Positions 6,268-11,593 of a DNA stretch of 11,593 nt are shown one piece after another. Under the pieces are notes generated by a model, which worked only from the letters and a program-made list of their open reading frames with translations, had not been told where the DNA came from and searched no databases. Location of the stretch: contig DATKKK010000011.1 of NCBI GenBank assembly GCA_035542975.1, forward strand, positions 1 through 11,593. Reading direction: 5' to 3'. Origin of the DNA: DATKKK01 sp035542975. GTDB taxonomy: Archaea > Thermoproteota > Bathyarchaeia > Bathyarchaeales > Bathycorpusculaceae. Numbering within the stretch: the first letter of the stretch is position 1; every line of letters begins with the position of its first letter. The translations under genes were made by a program, and so were the position numbers.

Positions 6268-6876
6268 ATGCGTCCGAGCGACTTTACAAAATGCACGGAC
6301 TTTCCATGTCAAGACGTGAACAAAAAACGTTACATAATTCCGAATGTAGAGGTTGAACCTAGCAAGATTAAGACTTTGATGATTTCGGAAGCGCCTCCCA
6401 AGAATCCTGATGATTACTTTTATGCTTCTGGGAATCCTTTCTTTGTGCAAACAACGGTGCAAGCGTTCAATGATGCGGGTTTTAAAGTTGCGTCAATGAA
6501 GGACATACTGAGCATGGGAGTATACGTTACTACGGCTGTGAAATGTGGAAAAATTTCTTATTCGCTATCGCCAAAAACCATTGACAGCTGCTCAATCCGC
6601 ATACTGGAGAATGAAATAAGCTTGTTTCCAGAAGTAAAGGCTATCTTGCTTATGGGTGACACTGCCATCAAGGCGATGAACTTGATTGCAAAAAGAAATA
6701 CGGGTAAAGCAATTATTCCTAGCGGCTCTACGTATAAGATAAGGAAGGGCGAGTACTTCTACAAGCAAGTGAGGATCTTTCCTTCGTACTTGCAGACGGG
6801 CAAGAGCTATCTTATCGAGAAATCAAAGAGGAAGATGATTGCAGAAGACATCAAAGCAGCAATAAACTACCACTAA
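6268..6876 (+). CDS. Uracil-DNA glycosylase superfamily protein, Fe-S (family 4/5-like), divergent
   Basis: Numbered from the longer ATG at 6262, the protein has 204 residues. It resembles family 4 uracil-DNA glycosylases, which excise uracil from deaminated DNA. Four cysteines fit the [4Fe-4S] ligand layout: C11 and C16 near the N-terminus, then VKC95-x14-C110, matching the family VKCRP...C pattern. ISEAPP (41-46) stands at motif 1 (GEAPG), with GNPFF (57-61) matching the GxPFVG stretch and LLMGDTAIKAM (129-139) matching LLLGxxAA. Motif 2, usually HPSxxLR, reads FPSYLQTGKS (173-182): Phe replaces His. The first Cys pair is spaced CxxxxC rather than the usual CxxC. The fold assignment is fairly firm; glycosylase activity is not, and another nucleic-acid substrate or a structural role is possible. 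Start chosen by ribosome binding site spacing; ATG 6262 remains possible. Single gene between a T-run and a convergent gene. Confidence 0.78.
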   Translation: MRPSDFTKCTDFPCQDVNKKRYIIPNVEVEPSKIKTLMISEAPPKNPDDYFYASGNPFFVQTTVQAFNDAGFKVASMKDILSMGVYVTTAVKCGKISYSLSPKTIDSCSIRILENEISLFPEVKAILLMGDTAIKAMNLIAKRNTGKAIIPSGSTYKIRKGEYFYKQVRIFPSYLQTGKSYLIEKSKRKMIAEDIKAAINYH

Positions 6877-6905
6877 ACGATCCTACTGCTCTGCACTTTA
6901 CTTTC

Positions 6906-6912
6906 AAAAAAA
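6906..6912 (-). terminator. T7 terminator of the isochorismatase-family gene
   Basis: Seven consecutive A on the plus strand read as seven T on the minus strand, immediately after the TGA stop of the minus-strand gene. The 36-bp convergent gap leaves little other room for termination. Confidence 0.45.
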
Positions 6913-7419
6913 TCAGAGAAGTGCTTTCAAGGCTCCGAAGGTTATTGTCTCACTTATTTCCTCCACAAACCTAATGTGCTCTGCATTGTCAGACGCAAGA
7001 GAACCTCTCAAAATTATCGGCGTAAAGTCATAATCCTGCGCACCCTTGTACGTGGATAAAACGCAAAACTCGGCGCAAAAACCCGTCAAAATAACAGTAT
7101 CAACACCCCATTCCTTTAACTTTTCAGCAAGACCAGTCTTCGTGAAAGAATTACCGTAAGTTTTGATTATTCGCGTGTCTTCGGGTTTGATTTTTACGCT
7201 TTCGGGCACGTCGAAACCAGGTTTGCCTGGCACGAGGTTTTCTTCTTCACTCTTGTGCTGGATGATTATGATTGGAAGGTTTTTCTTTCTGAAGAGACCT
7301 ATTGCGGCATTAATGTATTGGATGGCTGCTTTCAACGAGTTCGAGCAAGCTTGGTTAATGTTAAAGAATTCGTTCTGCACGTCGATTACTAGTAAAGCGG
7401 GCTTCATTTCACATTCCAC
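6913..7419 (-). CDS. Isochorismatase-family cysteine hydrolase (nicotinamidase-like)
   Basis: A 168-residue Rossmann-like hydrolase with the family catalytic triad: D13 (LLVIDVQNEF), K86 (RIIKTYGNSF) and nucleophile C119 (LTGFCAEFCVLST). The segment before the cysteine matches the family's GxxxxxCV signature with its non-prolyl cis peptide. Members hydrolyse nicotinamide, pyrazinamide, N-carbamoyl compounds, ureidoacrylate or isochorismate. The zinc ligand set DxHxxH that marks true nicotinamidases is not visible: the region after strand 2 reads IIIQHKSEEENL. Substrate is therefore open and a nicotinamidase call is not made. GTG start at 7419 has GGGAG at 7428-7432, 8 nt upstream; an in-frame ATG four codons in (7407) is an alternative. 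Convergent with the UDG-like gene, no operon partner. Confidence 0.88.
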   Translation of the reverse strand: MECEMKPALLVIDVQNEFFNINQACSNSLKAAIQYINAAIGLFRKKNLPIIIIQHKSEEENLVPGKPGFDVPESVKIKPEDTRIIKTYGNSFTKTGLAEKLKEWGVDTVILTGFCAEFCVLSTYKGAQDYDFTPIILRGSLASDNAEHIRFVEEISETITFGALKALL

Positions 7420-7449
7420 TCTCTTTTCTCCCTAAACTGAGTAATCTCA

Positions 7450-7464
7450 CATTTATATTTAAGA
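7450..7464 (-). promoter_or_regulatory. TATA-box promoter of the isochorismatase-family gene
   Basis: On the minus strand CTTAAATATAAATGT lies about 35 nt before the GTG start. Initiation about 25 nt downstream would leave a very short leader that just includes the GGGAG site. Confidence 0.5.
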
Positions 7465-7525
7465 CCTGAGATACAAAGAAAAAACAAGCGGTTTACAAAT
7501 CACTTTCAGACATCAAGGTTCAACC

Positions 7526-7533
7526 TATAAATA
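7526..7533 (+). promoter_or_regulatory. Strong distal TATA box upstream of ileS
   Basis: TATAAATA in the context CAACCTATAAATAGGG is the best TATA-like sequence in the window, with an A-containing BRE-like flank. Predicted initiation near 7555 would give ileS a leader of roughly 95 nt, or start a small untranslated RNA. No open reading frame starts between here and ileS on this strand. Confidence 0.5.
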
Positions 7534-7591
7534 GGGGGGCTAGCATCTCTCGAGGTCAGGCTTCTGAAAGGGCTAGAGTATTTGTGATTCA

Positions 7592-7604
7592 AAAAGGTTA
7601 TATG
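7592..7604 (+). promoter_or_regulatory. Putative proximal TATA box of ileS
   Basis: AAAAGGTTATATG lies about 50 nt before the ileS GTG and could start transcription near 7628, giving a short leader. It is weaker than the distal TATAAATA box. Confidence 0.35.
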
Positions 7605-7650
7605 TTGCTAACGCTACTTCGATGTATTTGCGGGTGTAATGTGATGCAAG

Positions 7651-10600
7651 GTGACCGCCAAATTCAAACCCAACACTAAGAACGAGCTTAGCGCAAACTA
7701 TACCCCGCTTGAACTTGAACAAGAAATCCGCGAATTCTGGACAAAAAACAACACTCAACAAAAGCTTACAGCTTTTAAAGAGAAGAACAACAACGGCATC
7801 TTAGGTTATGTTGAAGGACCACCTACGCTGAACGGCATACCACACGTTGGTCATGCCCGAGGTCGCGCCATGAAAGACCTTCGCTACCGCTGGAAAACCA
7901 TGCAAGGCTACTTCATACCTTTCTGGGCAGGATGGGACTGCCAAGGCTTGCCGGTAGAGCTGGAAGTTGAGAAGCAATTAGGCGTCAAGAACAAGCGGGA
8001 ACTCCTCGAACGAGTAGGCATGGAACGCTTTATCCAAGAATGCAAGAAAGCCATCATGAAATACCACGCAATGTGGGTGGAAGTCGACCGAAAACTCGCC
8101 GTATTCATGAACCAAGATAAAGCTTACTGGACCTACAAGGACGAGTACATCGAAAGAGAATGGCAAATTCTCAAACACGCATGGGATCAGAACCTGTTGG
8201 AAGAGGGACACTACGTGGTTGCCTACTGTCCAGGCTGCCAGACGAGCCTGAGCAGCGCAGAAGTCGGCTACGAGGGCGCCTACAAGATAGTAGAAGACCC
8301 CAGCCTGTACTTCAAATTCAAAGTCGCTGACAAAGAGGATGAATTCTTCCTCGTGTGGACGACCATGCCCTTCACGCTCATAACCGACACAATGTTGGCT
8401 GTGCATCCAGAAGCAGACTACGTAAAAGTCAAAGTCAACAACGAAAAATGGATCCTCGTAACCCAACGCGTCCAGCCAGTCATGCAAGAATTGGGCATAG
8501 AAAAGTACGAGACGACAGAAACAGTTACGGGTAAAGATTTGGAGGGCACAAAGTACGATTACCCCTTCAAAGACCTCATCCCCAAACAAGCGGAACTAGA
8601 ACAGCAGCATCCACTCGTGCACAAGGTCATATGCGAGGACTTCGTGGACGTGAACACGGCGACAGGAGTCGTGCATCAGTCACCTGGAAACGGCGAAGAA
8701 GATTTCTTTGCTGCTCAAAAAAGAGGCGTGCCGATTTTCGCTCCGTACGACGACGAAGTCAAGTTTACAGAGGACGCTGGCACGTTCAAGGGCAAGTTTG
8801 CACGAGACACCGACATGTTGGTCATCGAAGAATTACGCAAACGAGGTCTTCTGGTTTCGGCTGAGACGTTGAAACACGAGTATCCGACATGCTGGCGTTC
8901 ACATCACAAGCTGGTTTGGCTAGCTAGAAAAGAGTATTTCCTAAGAACCGACAAAATCAACTCGAAGGTTTTGGAAGCCGCGGAAAAAGTGGAGTATTTC
9001 TACGAAAGCCCAAAGAACCGATTCATCTCTTTCCTGAAAGAGGGCAAACCATGGTGCATCTCAAGAGAACGCGTCTGGGGAGCCCCGTTACCAATATGGA
9101 AATGCGAAAAATGCGCAGCAAAAACGCTCATAGCCAGCAAGAAGGAACTCCTCGAAAGAGCCCAAGAAAAACCTGACTCAGACTTTGAACTGCACAAGCC
9201 ATGGGTAGACCGAATCACGTTAAAATGCGACAAATGTGGAGGAAAAATGCGAAGGGAAGATTTCGTGCTAGATGCATGGCACAACAGCGGAGCCGCACCC
9301 TACGCAAGGTTCACTGATGCAGAATTCAAAAGATACGTGCCGGTCGATTACTTGACGGAAGCTATGGACCAGACGAGGGGGTGGACTAATACGCTTCTGC
9401 TGGAGTACGTCATACTCACGGGAAAGGCTGAACCTCCGTACAAGGCTTTTCTGCTGCAGGGTTTGACGCAGGACGCGAAGGGCAGAAAGATGAGTAAAAG
9501 CCTTGGAAACGTGATAGAGGCCAACAACGCTTTGGAAAAGTATTCCGCAGACGTCTTCAGGTTTTACGTGCTGCGAAAATGTCCACCTACTGATCCTAAC
9601 GATTTTGACCCGCAGGAACTGAGCCGCAGACCATACCAAGTGCTGTCCACACTGTACCATTTGAGCAGGTTCTTCGTGCAGAACTGCGAATTCGACGATT
9701 TTAACCCTGAAAAACACACGCTCGAATGGGCAAGAAACAAAAAACAACTTACGAGTCCAGACCTTTGGCTTTTCTCAAGGCTTCAGGAAACGATAGAAAA
9801 GTACACGAATGAACTGGGAACGTGCGAGTTTAACCTAGCTCTGGCAACGTTAGAGAACTTCGTCATAGAAGATTTGAGCAGGCTCTACGTGCCTATGGTG
9901 AGGAAAGAGCTTTGGACAGATGACGAAGAGACTCTTGATCGTAGATTAACGGTCTACTCCACTCTGTGTTATGTTTTGAAAACGGTCACGCTTCTTTTCA
10001 ACCCAGTCACACCTTATCTGAGCGAGGCACTCTACCAGAAAGTTTACCGGAAGCTAAACCCGAAATTAGTGGAATCGGTTAATTTTGAAGCGTGGCCGAA
10101 AGCAGATCAGAGATTGCGAAACAATAAATTGGAAGAAGAATTCAAGACTCTGTTCCAGTGCGTGTCGTTGAGCTATGCTGCTAGGCAGAGTGCAAAGCTG
10201 AAGCGAAGGTGGCCGCTTAACACGATGGTAGTTGTGGCGTCAGAAGAAACTGTCGAAAACTTGAAACGTGTTGAAAGCTTGATTGTTGAGCTTGCAAACG
10301 TCAAAATAGTGGAATACACGCAAGAAGTGCCGAAGCATGTCACTAGCGAAGGGTGGGCTTCTGCAATGGAAGAAGGCGTCCAAGTTTTCCTTGATGCTCG
10401 TCGTAATGAAGCGTTGTTCGGAGAGGGTTTGATGCGTGACCTAGCCCGTAGAGTTCAAGCGTTGAGGAAAGAGTTAGGCTTTATGCCTTCTGATGTCTTG
10501 AATGCAGTTCACTTAGCTGGGCTTGATGAAGAGAACATCAAGTTGGTGCAGCCGTATTTAACGGAAATGAAGGAACTTGTAAGGGCTAGCAATGTTTGCC

Positions 10601-10683
10601 TACACAGAAACCGTGAAGAAGCCAAGATAGAATGGCATGAGGCTCAACTGGACGACAAAACCATCTACTTAGCCATCGGCTAG
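7651..10683 (+). CDS. ileS: Isoleucyl-tRNA synthetase (archaeal/eukaryotic type)
   Basis: Charges tRNA(Ile) and edits mischarged valine. At 1010 residues it is full length. In order: PPTLNGIPHVGHARGR with HVGH at 65-68 (HIGH motif), WDCQGLPVELEVEK, a CPGC zinc pair (C193/C196), the CP1 editing domain (about 200-400) with VWTTMPFTL and GVVHQSPGNGEEDF including the conserved editing-site Asp, a second cysteine set CEKC (C485/C488) and CDKC (C526/C529), DAWHNSG, KMSKS at 613-617 (GRKMSKSLGNV), and the long helical anticodon-binding C-terminal region. The CP1 and C-terminal style is that of the archaeal/eukaryotic branch. GTG start: an upstream in-frame ATG at 7639 is followed at once by TGA, so the frame cannot begin earlier. 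The ribosome binding site is weak (GGGTG 7632-7636). tRNA(Ile) lies about 380 nt downstream. Confidence 0.97.
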   Translation: MTAKFKPNTKNELSANYTPLELEQEIREFWTKNNTQQKLTAFKEKNNNGILGYVEGPPTLNGIPHVGHARGRAMKDLRYRWKTMQGYFIPFWAGWDCQGLPVELEVEKQLGVKNKRELLERVGMERFIQECKKAIMKYHAMWVEVDRKLAVFMNQDKAYWTYKDEYIEREWQILKHAWDQNLLEEGHYVVAYCPGCQTSLSSAEVGYEGAYKIVEDPSLYFKFKVADKEDEFFLVWTTMPFTLITDTMLAVHPEADYVKVKVNNEKWILVTQRVQPVMQELGIEKYETTETVTGKDLEGTKYDYPFKDLIPKQAELEQQHPLVHKVICEDFVDVNTATGVVHQSPGNGEEDFFAAQKRGVPIFAPYDDEVKFTEDAGTFKGKFARDTDMLVIEELRKRGLLVSAETLKHEYPTCWRSHHKLVWLARKEYFLRTDKINSKVLEAAEKVEYFYESPKNRFISFLKEGKPWCISRERVWGAPLPIWKCEKCAAKTLIASKKELLERAQEKPDSDFELHKPWVDRITLKCDKCGGKMRREDFVLDAWHNSGAAPYARFTDAEFKRYVPVDYLTEAMDQTRGWTNTLLLEYVILTGKAEPPYKAFLLQGLTQDAKGRKMSKSLGNVIEANNALEKYSADVFRFYVLRKCPPTDPNDFDPQELSRRPYQVLSTLYHLSRFFVQNCEFDDFNPEKHTLEWARNKKQLTSPDLWLFSRLQETIEKYTNELGTCEFNLALATLENFVIEDLSRLYVPMVRKELWTDDEETLDRRLTVYSTLCYVLKTVTLLFNPVTPYLSEALYQKVYRKLNPKLVESVNFEAWPKADQRLRNNKLEEEFKTLFQCVSLSYAARQSAKLKRRWPLNTMVVVASEETVENLKRVESLIVELANVKIVEYTQEVPKHVTSEGWASAMEEGVQVFLDARRNEALFGEGLMRDLARRVQALRKELGFMPSDVLNAVHLAGLDEENIKLVQPYLTEMKELVRASNVCLHRNREEAKIEWHEAQLDDKTIYLAIG

Positions 10684-10757
10684 CCAGATTAGATGCAGGT
10701 CTTTGCTAGAAATCCTTAATTTAGTCTTCTCGCTGTTCTTGTTAAACTTGACAGCAA

Positions 10758-10835
10758 GGGCCGGTGGTTCAGTCTGGTATGAACGCCGCCTTCGCAAGGC
10801 GGAAGTCGCGGGTTCAAATCCCGCCCGGTCCACCA
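10758..10835 (+). tRNA. tRNA-Ala(CGC), 3' CCA encoded
   Basis: A complete cloverleaf: acceptor GGGCCGG/CCGGTCC, D stem GTTC/GAAC, anticodon stem CCGCC/GGCGG with loop TTCGCAA (anticodon CGC at 10793-10795, reading GCG), variable loop AAGTC, T stem GCGGG/CCCGC with loop TTCAAAT, discriminator A. The acceptor has G3:U70 (10760 with 10829), the universal alanine identity element, which confirms the assignment. CCA is encoded at 10833-10835, unlike in the two neighbouring tRNA genes. No intron. Confidence 0.96.
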
Positions 10836-10890
10836 AACCTTCTACCGAACATTTTGTTGTAAGCGACTTTGTTACCGATCAATTAGTGAG

Positions 10891-10966
10891 CGGGTTCGAG
10901 GGGATTTGAACCCCCGATTTTCGGCTCCGAAGGCCGACGCCTTAATCCGTGCTAGGCTACGAACCC
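10891..10966 (-). tRNA. tRNA-Arg(TCG)
   Basis: Read on the minus strand: acceptor GGGTTCG/CGAACCC, D stem GCCT/AGGC with an 11-nt loop containing GG, anticodon stem TCGGC/GCCGA with loop CTTCGGA (anticodon TCG, plus-strand 10928-10930, reading CGA), variable loop AAATC, T stem GGGGG/CCCCT with loop TTCAAAT and one G:U pair, discriminator G. The 3' CCA is not encoded. No intron. It is transcribed opposite to the two flanking tRNA genes. Confidence 0.95.
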
Positions 10967-11032
10967 ACAAAAACAAGTTAATATCCTCACTAAACAATTA
11001 AGCATTCCGAAAACCCTTAAAAACCATACAAC

Positions 11033-11040
11033 AAAATATA
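11033..11040 (+). promoter_or_regulatory. TATA-like promoter of tRNA-Ile
   Basis: AAAATATA is centred about 25 nt before the first base of tRNA-Ile, the usual archaeal TATA distance for transcription starting at or just before a mature tRNA end. Confidence 0.5.
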
Positions 11041-11061
11041 CTAACACGCATTATCCACAAT

Positions 11062-11136
11062 GGGCCGGTAGCTCAGCTTGGCTTGAGCGTTCGACTGATA
11101 ATCGAAAGGTCGAGAGTTCAAATCTCTCCCGGCCCA
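11062..11136 (+). tRNA. tRNA-Ile(GAT)
   Basis: Cloverleaf: acceptor GGGCCGG/CCGGCCC, D stem GCTC/GAGC, anticodon stem TTCGA/TCGAA with loop CTGATAA (anticodon GAT at 11097-11099, reading AUC/AUU), variable loop AGGTC, T stem GAGAG/CTCTC with loop TTCAAAT, discriminator A. CCA is not encoded; CTTTT follows directly and may end transcription. This tRNA is a substrate of the nearby IleRS and, having an ANN-reading anticodon, is expected to carry t6A37. Confidence 0.96.
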
Positions 11137-11170
11137 CTTTTCAACGAACCCAGACCACTGGGGCACTATT

Positions 11171-11593
11171 TTATCGAGTTTGGCGCCTTGCTCTTTGAAA
11201 AACGCTGAGCGCTACGACATATCCAGCTAGAGCCAGTATAGTTCCTATCGTGTATTCGGGAATAACCACGAACCCAGCCGTGACTTGCACATCATTGTTG
11301 TCCAACGCGTCGATGCCTGCGTCGTACTTGCCGTTTCCGTTAACGTCAACGATGATGTCGTACTTTCCAAGAGTAAGCGGTGAATTCCAGACTGTGGCTG
11401 GCAGAATTCTTCCCGCATTGTTTGAAGTGATAGTTGTTACAGTTCCTGTCACACGAGACGGAATAACCATGCCATCACTCCACATGGCCACATCACTTAC
11501 TAAATAAATATTATACGTTGTAGATGGCGCGTAACCGCTTCCGTTAACGTAAACATTGTCAGTCAAGTTAAAAGTGTCCTTTTGCACTCCAAC
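11171..11593 (-). CDS. Surface protein C-terminal part with membrane anchor/sorting-like tail (5' end outside the window)
   Basis: The reading frame is open through the window edge; the GTG at 11587 is internal (the frame continues upstream as V-G), so only the last about 140 residues are seen. They form a beta-rich extracellular module with VYVNGSGYAPSTTYNIYLVS near its start, then MVIPSRVTGTVTT, and a DVNGNGKYDAGIDALDNND segment resembling an Asp/Asn-rich calcium-binding loop. The C-terminus begins with IPEY (11252-11263), continues with a hydrophobic helix of about 20 residues and closes with an Arg-rich cluster (RARRQTR). This tripartite layout resembles archaeal PEF-CTERM-type sorting signals recognised by archaeosortases, though IPEY is not the canonical PEF. 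It may equally be a simple membrane anchor. Function unknown. Confidence 0.75.
   Translation of the reverse strand, partial: VGVQKDTFNLTDNVYVNGSGYAPSTTYNIYLVSDVAMWSDGMVIPSRVTGTVTTITSNNAGRILPATVWNSPLTLGKYDIIVDVNGNGKYDAGIDALDNNDVQVTAGFVVIPEYTIGTILALAGYVVALSVFQRARRQTR

Noticed and set aside
7555..7650. C/D box small RNA in the ileS leader (GTGATG at 7641, CTGA at 7564)
   Set aside because: The boxes are in the wrong order and spacing for a C/D RNA, and no D box follows the C-like box at the right distance.
7891..7950. Gln in WDCQGLPVE of IleRS where His is often seen
   Set aside because: Gln at this position is, as I recall, found in many archaeal class I synthetases, so it does not signal a defect.
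7978..8589. Long minus-strand open frame (203 codons) opposite ileS
   Set aside because: It is antisense to conserved IleRS sequence including the editing domain; its Phe/Val/Cys-rich composition is what the complement of the synthetase codons yields, and it lacks a recognisable motif.
9268..9747. Minus-strand open frame of 159 codons opposite the KMSKS region of ileS
   Set aside because: It lies fully inside a highly conserved coding region on the other strand and has no family signature.
10703..10909. 68-codon plus-strand open frame over the tRNA-Ala gene
   Set aside because: It runs through a complete tRNA gene and into the antisense of tRNA-Arg; the peptide is a translation of tRNA sequence.
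1..11593. Mobile element, CRISPR array or toxin-antitoxin module
   Set aside because: I found no transposase, integrase, terminal inverted repeats or regularly spaced repeats. The one small RHH gene could suggest an antitoxin, but its partner is ftsZ, not a toxin.

Overview
The window is archaeal chromosomal DNA. The evidence is archaeal-type MetRS and IleRS, an FtsZ with archaeal features, an archaeal-type methylthiotransferase, TATA-like promoters, GGAGG/GGTG ribosome binding sites, frequent GTG/TTG starts and compact tRNA genes. The gene content and style (FtsZ with a small ribbon-helix-helix partner, surface proteins with one C-terminal membrane anchor) would suit a Bathyarchaeia-like or related mesophilic lineage. 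That placement is an inference from memory of such genomes, not a computed one. I see no mobile element, CRISPR array or integrase: this looks like housekeeping core, and no gene-free stretch exceeds 300 bases.

Layout. 22-621 (+): secreted, membrane-anchored surface protein of unknown function. 723-3093 (+): metG (MetRS) followed closely by a PHP-family metallophosphoesterase, probably one operon. 3118-4381 (-): convergent to it, a 51-residue ribbon-helix-helix protein resembling CdrS, overlapping ftsZ by 8 nt. 4382-4586: divergent regulatory region with short direct and inverted repeats. 4587-6185 (+): MtaB/CDKAL1-type tRNA methylthiotransferase, then a stand-alone EF-Tu domain II-like protein. 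6268-6876 (+): Fe-S uracil-DNA-glycosylase-like protein. 6913-7419 (-): isochorismatase-family cysteine hydrolase, convergent. 7651-10683 (+): ileS. 10758-11136: three tRNA genes, Ala(CGC) +, Arg(TCG) -, Ile(GAT) +. 11171-11593 (-): C-terminal part of another surface protein, cut by the window edge.

Two themes dominate. Translation: two aminoacyl-tRNA synthetases, three tRNAs, an anticodon-loop modification enzyme and an elongation-factor-like domain. Cell division: the RHH-ftsZ pair, whose order matches the cdrS-ftsZ2 operon described in haloarchaea. The most interesting points are this operon with its candidate operator repeats, an Asp-to-Asn change in the FtsZ T7 catalytic loop, and a UDG-like protein that keeps its Fe-S cysteines but has Phe where the His of the second active-site motif is expected.
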